NCBI RefSeq assembly: GCF_017565645.3
Contig: NZ_CP086136.1
Coordinates: forward strand, 8,539,501-8,603,500
Length of the DNA stretch: 64,000 bases
Direction: 5' to 3'
From: Bradyrhizobium barranii subsp. barranii
GTDB taxonomy: Bacteria; Pseudomonadota; Alphaproteobacteria; Rhizobiales; Xanthobacteraceae
Positions 35,227-44,922 of this stretch are shown piece after piece (position 1 is the first letter of the stretch; the number at the start of each line of letters is the position of its first letter). The position numbers and the translations under genes are program-made. The notes beneath the pieces were generated by a model. It was not told the origin of the DNA. It ran no database searches and worked only from the letters and a program-made list of their open reading frames with translations.

Positions 35227-36132
35227 ATGTTCAACCCCTCCCAGCGTGGCGCCGGCCGCAAGCGCATTGCAGTTGCTGGAGCCACAGGTCGCGTGGGCTC
35301 CGCCTTGATTTCGAAACTGTCCACGGAACCGGTTGAGATTGTGGCATTGACCCGCACGTCGGATGCTGAACGTCTGCCGTCCGGAGTTTCGCTAGCGACC
35401 GTGGACTTCGATGCGCGATCGACTTTGGACAACGCGCTACGCGGAGCTGACCGTCTGTTCCTCGCCCACGGCACGTCCCCCCGGCAAGTCGCCAATGAAA
35501 TTGCGCTGATCGACGCAGCCGTGGCCGCCGGCGTAGGCCACATCGTCAAATTGTCCGTGTTGGGACCACCGTCTCGGCTGCATCCGTTCGACTGGCATGC
35601 GCAAATTGAGGCGCATCTTGCGGCCTGCGACGTAGGCTTCACGGTTTTGCGGCCATCGAGTTTCGTCGATATCCTGGCGCGGGCTGGCGCTCCAGTCGCC
35701 AATGACACATGGGGCGGGGCAGCCGGCGATGGATTGGTCAACTTGATCGACACACGCGATGTGGCGGACTCGGCCTTCGCTGTGCTTCTCGACGTCGCGC
35801 ACGTAACTTCTCAGCGCGCCTATCATCTGACCGGGCCAAACGCGGTCAGCATGCCTGAGATAGCAAATGAAATGTCCAGATTGCTTGGACGTGTCGTCAC
35901 ATATCAGCACCGAAGCCCTGCGGAGCAGCGTGAGAAGCTGATGGCGTCTGGACTCAACGAATTTGTCGCCGACCTGCTGCTCGGTCTGGATCGCCTTTTC
36001 TACGAATCGGTCCTCGCAGAAACCACGTCAACTGTTCGCGAGTTGACCGGCCACGCTCCGCGCCCGGTAACCGATTGGCTAAGCGACAACATCTCGGTGT
36101 TTCAAGCTGAGGCGATGCATCATAGGGTCTGA
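35227..36132 (+). CDS. NmrA-type NAD(P)-binding oxidoreductase
   Basis: A 301-residue atypical short-chain dehydrogenase of the NmrA/QOR2 group. RIAVAGATGRVGSALISKLS (residues about 13-32) is the cofactor-binding glycine motif, and VGHIVKLSVLGPPS fits the NmrA core. The usual catalytic Tyr-x3-Lys is not evident, as in sensor-type members. It is divergent from, and probably repressed by, the neighbouring TetR protein. Likely role: quinone reduction or redox sensing, by family resemblance only. Confidence 0.85.
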   Translation: MFNPSQRGAGRKRIAVAGATGRVGSALISKLSTEPVEIVALTRTSDAERLPSGVSLATVDFDARSTLDNALRGADRLFLAHGTSPRQVANEIALIDAAVAAGVGHIVKLSVLGPPSRLHPFDWHAQIEAHLAACDVGFTVLRPSSFVDILARAGAPVANDTWGGAAGDGLVNLIDTRDVADSAFAVLLDVAHVTSQRAYHLTGPNAVSMPEIANEMSRLLGRVVTYQHRSPAEQREKLMASGLNEFVADLLLGLDRLFYESVLAETTSTVRELTGHAPRPVTDWLSDNISVFQAEAMHHRV

Positions 36133-36150
36133 TCTCATGGTGCTGCGTTG

Positions 36151-37644
36151 TTACATCGCAGTCACAGCTTGCGCCCCGCCGGACTGCGCCGATAGCTCCG
36201 CCCATACGCGGAAGCGCGCGCCGTCGTTGAGCGGCACGATGTGAAACGGCTGGCCGAAGATCGCGAGCGGCTCATGGCCCGGCTCGAACTGCGGCCAGGC
36301 TTGCGCGACGTCCGGCATGCCGGTCGTGACGAAGCGCAAGACGCTCGCCTGAAACCGCGCCGCGACATCGATGTCGGCCGGGGTCATCGGCCCGCCCTTG
36401 CGCCTGAGGATCGGCCGATCGATGAAATCAGGCAGATGCGCCCACAGGCAGGCATTGTCCGCGCCATGGGTTGGTCCCTGCGACAGGAACGGCTCCAGCG
36501 CCGGGCGATGATCGAACCGGCTCAACCACACCGCGCCGCCTGCCGCAGCATGACGCCGCGCGAGATCGGCCATGGGGCGATGCCAGAACGCATCCGACAG
36601 CAGCGCCTCGTACGGATCCTCGTCGAGGCGCGCAGTAGCGCGATAATAGGACAGCAGGCGACACCAGCCCGAATCGCCGAACGCAGCGCGCACCTGTCGC
36701 TCGGTGGTGCGGATCATCGCCGCCGGCGGCGCGCTCTTCAGGAACATCACCATCTCGTCGCGGCAGGAGCCGAGCCAGAACGGAATGTCGCGCAAGGTTC
36801 CGTCGGCGAAGACTTCGCCCGGCTCGCGCGGGATGACCGTGCCGTCGAGCACCGGGCCGAACACGGTGCCTGCATCGGTCTCGTCCGCGAGCCTGCGTCC
36901 GATGCGCTCTACCGTCGCGAACAGCTTTGGCAGCGGCACGGACGCAATCGCGCTGGGATCGCGCGCAAGCTCGAGCTCCTCGAGCACGTGGCGCGCGACA
37001 TCATCGGCGTGACCTGCACTCGTGATGTTGCGTCCGGGCGCGCTCAGCGCGAGGGCACGGATAAACTTGCCTCTTGCCTGCGGCAGGGTTGCGAGCGCAA
37101 TCACCATGGAGGCGCCGGCAGATTGTCCCGACAGCGTAATCGCATCCGGATCGCCGCCGAAGTTCGCGATGTTGGCCCGGACCCAATCGAGCGCCGCGAG
37201 CGTATCCTGGAGCGCGAGGTTGTTGGCTTCGGTGAGGCCGTAGCGATGCAGTTGCAGGAAGCCGAGCGGCCCGAGCCGGTAGTTGATGGTGACAATGACG
37301 GCCGGACCGTGGGCGGCGAGGAAGGAGCCGTCATAATCGGCGCCGCCGCCGGTGACGAAGGCGCCGCCATGGATGAAGAACTTGACCGGCAGCGGGTGAT
37401 CCGCCGCCGGCGCCCAGATGTTCAGGCTGAGGCAGGCCTCCTCGTCAGCATGATCGAGATGGCCGGGCTGCGGCGCGTAAGCGCCGTAGTCCGTGCATTG
37501 GCGCGGTTCCGTCCACGCGAGCGGCGGTATCGCCTTGGCAAAGCGCCGCGCGGTCGCGAACGGCACGCCCTTGAAGGCGCGTAAGCCGTTCTGCTCGGCG
37601 CCGATGATCGGCCCCCTCGTGGTCGAAACTGCGTTGGTCAACAT
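36151..37644 (-). CDS. Type-B carboxylesterase/lipase
   Basis: A 497-residue alpha/beta hydrolase of the carboxylesterase type B family, full length. The oxyanion loop FIHGGAFVTGGGADYDG (residues about 90-106), the nucleophile elbow LSGQSAGASM with Ser175, and the N-terminal EEACLSLNIWAP block are in order. No signal peptide is seen, so it is probably cytoplasmic. Its ATG 37644 overlaps the end of an MFS gene by seven bases. An ester taken up by that carrier and hydrolysed inside is the simplest reading. Confidence 0.9.
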   Translation of the reverse strand: MLTNAVSTTRGPIIGAEQNGLRAFKGVPFATARRFAKAIPPLAWTEPRQCTDYGAYAPQPGHLDHADEEACLSLNIWAPAADHPLPVKFFIHGGAFVTGGGADYDGSFLAAHGPAVIVTINYRLGPLGFLQLHRYGLTEANNLALQDTLAALDWVRANIANFGGDPDAITLSGQSAGASMVIALATLPQARGKFIRALALSAPGRNITSAGHADDVARHVLEELELARDPSAIASVPLPKLFATVERIGRRLADETDAGTVFGPVLDGTVIPREPGEVFADGTLRDIPFWLGSCRDEMVMFLKSAPPAAMIRTTERQVRAAFGDSGWCRLLSYYRATARLDEDPYEALLSDAFWHRPMADLARRHAAAGGAVWLSRFDHRPALEPFLSQGPTHGADNACLWAHLPDFIDRPILRRKGGPMTPADIDVAARFQASVLRFVTTGMPDVAQAWPQFEPGHEPLAIFGQPFHIVPLNDGARFRVWAELSAQSGGAQAVTAM

Positions 37645-39002
37645 GCGACTGTCACCCTGTCCTGACTCAAGCGCTTGCCGAGATCGGCGATGTCGACATT
37701 GTGGGTTTCGCGCGCGGTGGCCGCTGATGCCGCCGAGATCACACAGCAGCAGGCAACGAAGATTGCCACGGGAATCCAGCCGTTCGGCCCCTCGCCGATC
37801 ACACTCGCACTCACCAGCGGCGTGAAGCCGGCGGCGAGGAAGCCGAGCTGCGTGCCGATCGCCGTGCCGGAGTAACGCACGCGCGCGTCGAACATCTCCG
37901 CATAGAACGACGGCCAGATCGCGTTCGGCGCGGCGTAGATGGTGCCCGAGAGGATCATCGCCGCGGCGAAGATCGCCAGAGTATTCCCCGACGTCACCAG
38001 CATGAAGTACGGGAACACCAGTGCGGCGCAGCCGAGCGCGCCACCGATGAACACCGGCTTGCGGCCGATCCTGTCGGCCAGCAGGGCCCACAGCGGCTGG
38101 GTGATCAGCGCCGTGACATTGCCGAGAACGCCTGCCCACAGCATGGTCGGGCGCGCGACGCCGAACTTGCTCGTGGCATAGCCGAGCGCGAACACGGCGG
38201 TCATCGTGCTCACGGTGGCGATCAGCGCGCAGGCGATCACGCGCAGCACGTCCGGCCAGTAGTCACGCAGCAGCGTGACGACGGGGAAGCGCGCCACCTC
38301 CGCCTTGTCCTTGATGTCCTCGAACACGGGCGTCTCCGGCATGGTCCGCCGCACCAGGTAGGCGACGACCAGCACGAGCGCGGAGAGCAGGAACGGAATG
38401 CGCCAGCCCCAGCTCAACAATTGATCCTCCGGCAGGCTCGACACCGGGATGAACACCAGTGTCGCAAGGATCGCGCCGGCCTGGGTGCCGCTCAGGGTCC
38501 AGCTGGTGAAGAAGGCGCGGTTCGAATTGGCGGAATGCTCCAGGGTCAGCGAGTTGGCTCCGCTCTGCTCGCCGGCAGCCGACAGGCCCTGCAACAGGCG
38601 GAGCAGCGTCAGGATGACAGGCGCGGCATTGCCGATCGTCTTGGCATCCGGCAACAGGCCGATCGCCAGCGTCGAGCCGCCCATCAGCACCAGCGTGAAC
38701 AAGAGCACCGTCTTGCGGCCGATACGGTCGCCGAAATGGCCGAGGATGACGGCGCCCACGGGCCGAGCGATATAGCCGATGCCGAAGGAGAGCAACGCAA
38801 GCAGCGTCGCGGTCGAGGGATCGACATTGGCGAAGAACACTTTCGGAAAGATCAGCGCCGCAGCGGTGCCGTAGATGAAGAAGTCGTAGTATTCGAGCAT
38901 GCTGCCGACGAAGCTGACCAGCGCGGCGCGCTTCGGCAGCTTGTTCGGCGTGGCTTCCGCGCTGGATGATGCGCGCAGCGGTGCGGTTGACGTCAACGTC
39001 AT
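37638..39002 (-). CDS. MHS-family MFS metabolite:proton symporter
   Basis: A 454-residue MFS carrier with about 12 helices. SMLEYYDFFIYGTAAALIF opens helix 1 and ARPVGAVILGHFGDRIGRKT follows; LQGLSAAGEQSGANSLTLEH is the helix 5 region, where this protein has AAGEQSG in place of the more usual GGEWGG. A long N-terminal tail with Ser/Ala precedes the first helix. Operon partner of the esterase gene and divergent from a TetR gene 209 bases away. Confidence 0.88.
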   Translation of the reverse strand: MTLTSTAPLRASSSAEATPNKLPKRAALVSFVGSMLEYYDFFIYGTAAALIFPKVFFANVDPSTATLLALLSFGIGYIARPVGAVILGHFGDRIGRKTVLLFTLVLMGGSTLAIGLLPDAKTIGNAAPVILTLLRLLQGLSAAGEQSGANSLTLEHSANSNRAFFTSWTLSGTQAGAILATLVFIPVSSLPEDQLLSWGWRIPFLLSALVLVVAYLVRRTMPETPVFEDIKDKAEVARFPVVTLLRDYWPDVLRVIACALIATVSTMTAVFALGYATSKFGVARPTMLWAGVLGNVTALITQPLWALLADRIGRKPVFIGGALGCAALVFPYFMLVTSGNTLAIFAAAMILSGTIYAAPNAIWPSFYAEMFDARVRYSGTAIGTQLGFLAAGFTPLVSASVIGEGPNGWIPVAIFVACCCVISAASAATARETHNVDIADLGKRLSQDRVTVAC

Positions 39003-39103
39003 TGAAAGCTCCTCCCCATGTGGCCGGTGCGGTTCGCGTCAGGCAGATCGCCTCGCGCGCGTTTTCTGGTTCTGGTTGCCGCAACTTTGGTCTGGAGCGA
39101 TGA

Positions 39104-39117
39104 TGTACGAACTAGTA
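39104..39117. promoter_or_regulatory. Candidate TetR operator
   Basis: ACGAACTAGTACGT is nearly palindromic (one A:A mismatch in each arm around central ACTAGT). It lies between the MFS-esterase operon and the divergent TetR gene, about 100 bases from each start. Short, so only moderately convincing. Confidence 0.4.
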
Positions 39118-39210
39118 CGTTTATGCAATACGCATTGGATCAGTGCCCAGACGGGTGAAATTTGCCTTCACCTTCAAGGTGATCCGTGGAAACTGGCGGG
39201 AGAAACAGTG

Positions 39211-39861
39211 ATGCTCGAGCGTATGCCGCCCCCATCGAAGCGCACCAACGACCCCGAGCGCACCAAGCGCGACATCCTCGAAGTGGCGATGGCCGAATTC
39301 GCCTCGGAGGGCTATTCCGGCGCCCGCGTCGATGCGATCGCGGCGCGCACGCGCACATCCAAGCGGATGATCTATTACTATTTCGGCGGCAAGGAGCAGC
39401 TCTATCTCGCGGTGCTGGAGGAGGCCTATCGCAGCATCCGCGCGCTGGAGGACCAGCTCGACATCGAAAGCTGCGACGCGCGCGAGGGACTGCGGCGGCT
39501 GATCGAGGCCACCTTCGACCATGACGAGCGCAATCCGAACTTCATCCGCCTCGTCAGCATCGAGAACATCCACCACGGCAAGCACCTGAAGCAGAATCTG
39601 CAACTGCGCCAGCTCAACGCCAGCGTGATCGCGACACTCGACGGCATCCTCGAACGCGGCCGCGGCGAAGGCGTCTTCCGCGACGACGTCGACGCCATCG
39701 ACCTGCACCTCGCCATCTCCTCCTACTGCTTCTTCCGCGTCGCCAACCGCCACACCTTCGGCGCCCTGTTCGACCGCGACCTCAGCGAGCCCAGGGTGCT
39801 GTCAAAGAGCCGGACGCAGATCGTGGAGATGATTTTGGCGTGGCTCGGGGCGAAGGGTTAG
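39211..39861 (+). CDS. TetR-family transcriptional regulator
   Basis: A 216-residue TetR protein. The helix-turn-helix reads RVDAIAARTRTSKRMIYYYF (residues about 40-59), followed by GGKEQLYLAVLEEAYRSIR and a C-terminal ligand domain. This subgroup (YYYFGGKEQLY) often controls MFS carriers and aromatic or ester catabolism. ATG 39211 is taken over earlier in-frame codons that would extend into the promoter. Divergent from, and probable regulator of, the MFS-esterase pair. Confidence 0.9.
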   Translation: MLERMPPPSKRTNDPERTKRDILEVAMAEFASEGYSGARVDAIAARTRTSKRMIYYYFGGKEQLYLAVLEEAYRSIRALEDQLDIESCDAREGLRRLIEATFDHDERNPNFIRLVSIENIHHGKHLKQNLQLRQLNASVIATLDGILERGRGEGVFRDDVDAIDLHLAISSYCFFRVANRHTFGALFDRDLSEPRVLSKSRTQIVEMILAWLGAKG

Positions 39862-39870
39862 CCACACACT

Positions 39871-40045
39871 TGCTGTCATTCCCCCGCGACCCGGCTACGC
39901 CAAGGCTTCGCCGGGGCTGCGGTCCAGGGGCGCCGAAGCTTTAGCGTAGGCGGCAGGCGGGGAATCCAGTACGCCGCGGCCTATCGAGGAACCACTACCG
40001 GCTCTGGAATACTCGATCACCCGCTTTCGCGGGTGATGACGGCGG
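39871..40045. repeat. Dispersed GC-rich palindromic repeat
   Basis: A non-coding stretch between the TetR gene and the end of the polyamine-type ABC operon. GTCATTCCCCCGCG, GCGGGGAATCCAGTACGCCG, CTCTGGAATACTCGATCACC and CGCTTTCGCGGGTGATGAC are paired arms of a composite hairpin. Elements with the same GGGGAATCCAGTACGCCG core recur in Bradyrhizobium intergenic regions. Confidence 0.7.
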
Positions 40046-40060
40046 AGACCGGAGCCCCCC

Positions 40061-40846
40061 TCACCCGCCCCTCTTCCCCCGCGCGCTCGCCAGCAGCACC
40101 AGCATGAACGACGCCACCGTCATCAGCGTCGAGATCGCGGCGATGGTCGGGTCGATCTCGTCACGCAGCGCGGTGAACATGCGCTTGGTCAGCGGCTGAT
40201 ACTGGCCGCCGGAGATGAACAGCGCGACGATGGTCTCGTCCATCGCCGAGATGAAGGCGAAGATGCCGCCCGCGACCACGCTGGACTTGATCTGCGGTAG
40301 CGTCACCGCGAAGAAGCTGCGCAGGCGGTTCATGCCGAGGCTGCGCGCCACCATCTCCTGCGCCGGATCGAAGCTCTGCAAGCCCGCAAGCACCGAGATG
40401 ACGACATAAGGTAGGCCCAGCATCACGTTCGCCAGCACGAGGCCGGGCATGGTCGCGACCAGGCCGACCTTTGCATAGACGAAGAAGATGCCGACCGCCG
40501 TGATGATGATCGGTACCACCAGCGGCAGCAGCAGCGCCATGTGGATGATGCGCATGATGCGCAGCTTCGACTGGCTGATCGCGTAGGCCGCCGCAACCCC
40601 ACATGGCGTTGCGATCAGGACCGTGAAGAACGCGACCCTCAGCGTCACCCGCGTCGCCTGCATCCAGGCCGGATTGGCGAAATATTGCTGGTACCAGCGC
40701 AGCGAGAACGACGGCGGCGGGAACGTCAGGAAGCGCGCACTGGAGAACGAGATCGGCGCGATGATCAGGACGGGCAGGATCAGATAGACCAGCACCAGCG
40801 CGCTGATCACGTAGAGGACAATCCGTGCGGGCGAAGTGCGCGTCAT
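40061..40846 (-). CDS. Spermidine/putrescine-type ABC transporter permease (PotC-like)
   Basis: A 261-residue inner-membrane permease with six helices. FDPAQEMVARSLGMNRLRSF in the EAA loop (residues about 160-180) and ISAMDETIVALFISGG are typical of PotC. ATG 40846 overlaps the stop of the PotB-like gene by four bases. It is the last gene of the operon and is followed by a palindromic repeat. Confidence 0.92.
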   Translation of the reverse strand: MTRTSPARIVLYVISALVLVYLILPVLIIAPISFSSARFLTFPPPSFSLRWYQQYFANPAWMQATRVTLRVAFFTVLIATPCGVAAAYAISQSKLRIMRIIHMALLLPLVVPIIITAVGIFFVYAKVGLVATMPGLVLANVMLGLPYVVISVLAGLQSFDPAQEMVARSLGMNRLRSFFAVTLPQIKSSVVAGGIFAFISAMDETIVALFISGGQYQPLTKRMFTALRDEIDPTIAAISTLMTVASFMLVLLASARGKRGG

Positions 40847-41727
40847 TTCTGCCCCAACACGCGATCGAGCGAGATGAAGCGGCTGACGGCGAAGAAGATC
40901 AGGAGCACGCTGAGGAGCAGCACCACGGCGACCGCGCTCGCGGCGCCGAACTGGTTGTAGAGCTCGACATTGCGGCTCACCAGCATCGACACCATCACGG
41001 TGCGGCCGCCGCCGAGCAATTCCGGCGTGATGTAGAAGCCGAGGCAGAGCACGAACACCATGGTGCAACCGGCAAGCACGCCCGGCAACGACAGCGGCAG
41101 GAACACGCGAAAGAAGGTGAGCGACGGGCTCGCCCCCAGGCTCGCGCCGGCCTGCATCAAATCACCGGGGATCTTCTGCATGGTGGCATAGAGCGGCAGC
41201 ACCATGAACGGCAGCAGGATGTGCACGGTCGCAACCACCGTGCCGAACGTGTTGTGCACCAGCGCGAGCGGCTCGGAGATGACATCGAGATAGCGCAGGA
41301 ACTGGTTGATCACGCCGGTGCGCTGGAGCAGCGCCAGCCAGGCATAGGCGCGGACCAGCACGGACGTCCAGAACGGCAGCACCACCAGCGACAGGATCAG
41401 GATGCTCCACCCTTTCGGCACGGCGTTGGCGAGATAGGCGACGGGATAGCCGAGCAGCAGCGCGATCACGGTGACCGCGAGGCTGATCTCGAAGGTCAGC
41501 GCAAAGCTGCGCCAGTAGATGTCCTCGGTGAAGACCCGGCGATAGTTCTCCAGCGTAAAACCGTCATGGTAGATCGACTGCCAGGCGAGCCAGCCGACCG
41601 GCAGCACGATCAGGAGAAGAATCACGAGCAGCGCCGGCGACACCAATGCCAGCATCAGCGCATGCTCGCGGCGCTGATGCTTTTGGGAGGAATCTGGCAC
41701 GGATGTCGTCAACGCTGCCTCGCTCAC
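40843..41727 (-). CDS. Spermidine/putrescine-type ABC transporter permease (PotB-like)
   Basis: A 294-residue permease with an N-terminal cytoplasmic tail and six helices. LPFWTSVLVRAYAWLALLQR and GDLMQAGASLGASPSLTFFR (EAA loop) identify PotB-type proteins. GTG 41727 overlaps the stop of the binding-protein gene (GTGA), which places the start better than an upstream codon at 41784 that lies inside that gene. Confidence 0.9.
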   Translation of the reverse strand: MSEAALTTSVPDSSQKHQRREHALMLALVSPALLVILLLIVLPVGWLAWQSIYHDGFTLENYRRVFTEDIYWRSFALTFEISLAVTVIALLLGYPVAYLANAVPKGWSILILSLVVLPFWTSVLVRAYAWLALLQRTGVINQFLRYLDVISEPLALVHNTFGTVVATVHILLPFMVLPLYATMQKIPGDLMQAGASLGASPSLTFFRVFLPLSLPGVLAGCTMVFVLCLGFYITPELLGGGRTVMVSMLVSRNVELYNQFGAASAVAVVLLLSVLLIFFAVSRFISLDRVLGQK

Positions 41728-42772
41728 TTCTGCATGAAGGACGCCCAGCGCTTCTCGGCGGCCTCGCCCGCGGGCGAGGACCACCAGGCGTAGGACATCA
41801 GCGCCTGCTTGGCCGCGTTCGCCGGCTCGCTCGGCAGCTGCGCGGCGCGCTCGGGCTTGATCACGCCGGTCTCGAACGCCTTCGGATTGCCCGGGCCGTA
41901 GTCGATGTTGAGCGGCAGATTGGCCTGGTGCACGGGATCGACGGCCTCGTTGAGGAATTTCACCGCAGTGTTGAGATTCGGCGCGCCCTTGAGGATGCAG
42001 AGCGAGGTGCTCTGAAGGACGCCCTGGTTGTAGGTGAAGGAGACCTTTGCACCTTCCTTGGCCACCGCGCTGACGCGGCCGTTCCAGGCCATCTCCATGT
42101 CGACCTCGCCGTCATTGAGCAGCTGCGCCGACTGCGCGCCTGAGGTCCACCACACCGTGATGTGCGGCTTGATCTCTTCCAGCTTCTTGAAGGCGCGATC
42201 GACGTCGAGCGGGTAGAGCTTGTCGGGCGCGACGCCGTCAGCCATCAGCGCGGCCTCGAGCGTCGCGATCGGGTGATTGCGCAGCGCACGGCGGCCGGGG
42301 AATTTCTTGACGTCCCAGAAATCCACCCAGCTGTTCGGCGCGTCCTTCGGGAACGTCTTCTGGCTGTAGGCCAGCACGCTGGAATAGAACTCGTACGACA
42401 CCGAATAGGGACTGCGATAGGCCTCCGGCATCGCGCCGCGTTCGGAATTTTTGAGAAGTCGAGCTTCTCGATCAGCCCCTGCTCGCCGCCGCGCAGGCAA
42501 TAGCCGGTCGGTGTGTCGACGACATCCCAGATCGGCTTGCCGCTGCCGACCTGGGTCTTGATCGCCGGCCAGGCGTCGGGGATTGAGTCCTGGTTGATGG
42601 TGATGCCGAGCTTCTTGGCGGAGGGATCGAGGATCGCCACCGTCTGCGCCGCCTGATAGGCGCCGCCTTGCGAGACGAAGGTGATCTGCTCGGCGGCGCT
42701 CGCCGCGGTGCCGCTAAACGCGATGGCGCCCAACAGGGCGTAGCCAAATCCAGAATGCCGTTTCGTCATCAT
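41724..42772 (-). pseudogene. Spermidine/putrescine-type substrate-binding protein (PotD-like), frameshifted
   Basis: The N-terminal frame starts at ATG 42772 (or 42769) behind GGAGGCGAGG, with a signal peptide (MTKRHSGFGYALLGAIAFSG, cut after ASAA), and continues through PIWDVVDTPTGYCLRGGEQG to EKLDFSKIPNA. Near 42438 the reading frame changes; the second frame resumes GAMPEAYRSPYSVSYEFYSS and runs to the stop at 41724. Adding one base at the join restores about 349 residues, the normal length. The protein would collect polyamine-like solutes for the adjacent PotB/PotC-like permeases. The lesion is either real or a sequence error. Confidence 0.82.
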
Positions 42773-42799
42773 CCTCGCCTCCTCCATCACCAAATAATC

Positions 42800-44119
42800 T
42801 CACTGACCGATCGCATCGAGAAACTGGTACCAGCCGGCAACCATGCGCACGGCGGGCTCGCGCAGCGGATAGAACGGGATCGCCTTCATGCGCCTGATAT
42901 CGAGCAGCCCGACCTCGGGCGTCTCGCCGCGCACGAAGGCGGCGAGATAGCGGCCCATCAGGCTCGACATCGCAACGCCGGCCCCATTGTAGCCCATCGA
43001 GACCAGCGTGCGGTCGTCGAGCCGGCCGATATGCGGCACCGAGTCCATCGTCATCGCGACGAGGCCCGACCATTTGTAGGCGAGCGGGACATCGGCAAGA
43101 TCCGGGAAGATGCCGACCATCGCCTTGCGCAAGGCGTCGAAGGCAGCTTGCGAGTCCTGCTTGCCGAAGGCGCCGCGGCCGCCAAAGATGACGCGGTTGT
43201 CGACCATGCGGAACCAGCGCATCATGCGCTTGGTCTCGGTGTAGGTGCGCCCCGTCGGCATCAGCTTGCCCGCGAGATTGCGCGGCAGCTGCTCGGTCGC
43301 GACCAGGGCGCTGCGGAACGGGATCAGCGTGCGCTGCATGTGCGCGGTCGCGCTGGTGAGATCGGAGTAGCTGTTGGTGGCGATGATCGCCTGTTTCGCG
43401 CGCACCGCGCCTTGCGGCGTCTCGGCGACGATGCCGCCATTCTCGCGCCGGAGTTTGACCACCGGCGACTCCTGGAAGATCGCAACGCCACGGCGCGCGA
43501 CGCCATCGGCGAGCCCGCGCAGATAGTTCAGCGGATGGATGCCGCCCGAGCCGGGATTGAGCACGCCGCCGACAAAGATGTCGGAGCCGGTTTCGTCACG
43601 CACCCCGCGTTTGTCGAGGATGCGGACTTCGGCGGAGCCCATCTCGCGCGTCATCCAGTTGGCTTCGTCGATCGCGGCCTTCAGCGTCGTCTCGTTGTGG
43701 GCGGCCTTGACCTGGCCCGTGCGTGTCAGCGCCGCGCTGGCGATGCCGAATTCGGACACCAGCTCCTCGACCATGTCAGTCGATTCATGCGCGATCTCGT
43801 ACATGCGCTGCGCCATGGCGCGGCCATGCGCCGCGTCGATCTCGCGGAACGACAGCCGAAACTTCGCGGTGATCACCCCGCCATTGCGCCCGCTCGCGCC
43901 CCAGCCGGGACGATTTGCCTCCAGCACGACCGGCGACAAACCGCTCTTGGCGATGTGGTGCGCGGCGGACAGGCCCGTGTAGCCTGCACCGATGATCACC
44001 ACATCCGCCTGTTGCTCGCCCGACAGCACGGGAAACGCGCGCGCCGGCTCCGCCGTGGCTTCCCACAGCGAGTTGGCCGATGGCAATGCGCTCCAGTCCC
44101 GTGTCATGCCGCCGCTCAT
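42800..44119 (-). CDS. FAD-dependent oxidoreductase (gamma-glutamylputrescine oxidase-like)
   Basis: A 439-residue DAO-superfamily flavoprotein. VVIIGAGYTGLSAAHHIAKS (residues about 40-59) binds FAD and NRPGWGASGRNGGVIT follows, the pattern of PuuB/OrdL-type amine oxidases. C-terminal SMGYNGAGVAMSSLMGRYLA completes the FAD site. In an operon with a putrescine-type ABC transporter it would oxidise the imported amine. It lies 3 bases from the HAD gene and 27 from the binding-protein gene. Confidence 0.9.
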   Translation of the reverse strand: MSGGMTRDWSALPSANSLWEATAEPARAFPVLSGEQQADVVIIGAGYTGLSAAHHIAKSGLSPVVLEANRPGWGASGRNGGVITAKFRLSFREIDAAHGRAMAQRMYEIAHESTDMVEELVSEFGIASAALTRTGQVKAAHNETTLKAAIDEANWMTREMGSAEVRILDKRGVRDETGSDIFVGGVLNPGSGGIHPLNYLRGLADGVARRGVAIFQESPVVKLRRENGGIVAETPQGAVRAKQAIIATNSYSDLTSATAHMQRTLIPFRSALVATEQLPRNLAGKLMPTGRTYTETKRMMRWFRMVDNRVIFGGRGAFGKQDSQAAFDALRKAMVGIFPDLADVPLAYKWSGLVAMTMDSVPHIGRLDDRTLVSMGYNGAGVAMSSLMGRYLAAFVRGETPEVGLLDIRRMKAIPFYPLREPAVRMVAGWYQFLDAIGQ

Positions 44120-44122
44120 GCC

Positions 44123-44839
44123 TTACGCCGCCGGCCCGATCGCCGCGTCCGCCAGCGCCTTCAGCGTCGGGAAGTGGAAGTCCGGCTTGGTCAGCGTCTC
44201 CACCGCCGGCGTGCCGCCGAAACCGGCGATGCCCTGGCGACGCTCGATCCAGCACACCTTATAGCCAAGCTTTCGCGCGATCCCGATGTCGTGGTACTGG
44301 CTCTGCGCGACGTGCAGGATGTCGGACTGCTTGTAGCCGAAGGCGGACTGACGTCCCTTGTTGTAGGCGAAGAACTCCGGGTTCGGCTTGGCAACGCCGG
44401 TATCGTCGGCGCAGACGGTGTCGTCGAAGGGATTGCCGAGCGCGTGCGCATAGCAGGAGAGCGCGACGCGGTCGGCATTGGTCATCGCCACCAGCCGAAA
44501 CTTTGTGCGCAGGCGCTTCAGCGCCTCGACCGAATCCGCGAACGGCCCCCAGCGCAGCACCGAGAGCTGGAATACATCGCAGGACGCATCGTCGGAGGGA
44601 AGCCCGAGCTCCTTGGCGAGATGGCGATAGACGTGGAACATCGCCTCGCTCGAGCGCTCATAATGCTTGTCGCGGCCGCGCTTGTAGGGCTCGAAGATCT
44701 GCTCGTCGCTGAGCTCGGCCGGCGACTTGCCGGAGATCCTGCGTACCGCGGAGAGTACGCCGGTCTCGAAATCGATCAAGGTGCCGACGACGTCGAAGGT
44801 GAGAACCTTGAAATTGCTGAACGAGGCTGCTGACGACAT
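44123..44839 (-). CDS. Type II haloacid dehalogenase-like HAD hydrolase
   Basis: A 238-residue HAD hydrolase. Motif I is LTFDVVGTLIDFETG with the nucleophile Asp15, motif II is VAMTNADR, and motif III/IV include KPNPEFFAY; LGYKVCWIERRQG resembles the type II (S)-2-haloacid dehalogenase subgroup. Its place in a polyamine-type uptake operon makes true dehalogenation doubtful; a phosphatase or another 2-substituted acid is possible. It overlaps neither neighbour but sits between the ATPase and oxidase genes. Confidence 0.85.
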   Translation of the reverse strand: MSSAASFSNFKVLTFDVVGTLIDFETGVLSAVRRISGKSPAELSDEQIFEPYKRGRDKHYERSSEAMFHVYRHLAKELGLPSDDASCDVFQLSVLRWGPFADSVEALKRLRTKFRLVAMTNADRVALSCYAHALGNPFDDTVCADDTGVAKPNPEFFAYNKGRQSAFGYKQSDILHVAQSQYHDIGIARKLGYKVCWIERRQGIAGFGGTPAVETLTKPDFHFPTLKALADAAIGPAA

Positions 44840-44922
44840 CTTTGGTTTCTTCTCTCGGTTGAACAGGGCTTGAGTTCAGTCCCCCGCCCTGGGGACAACG
44901 ATGGTGTCCTCGGGGTGAAGGG

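Noticed and set aside
34539..35753. A 404-residue version of the TetR protein
   Set aside because: The extra N-terminus crosses the operator and the divergent NmrA-type gene; the normal TetR length comes from ATG 35168.
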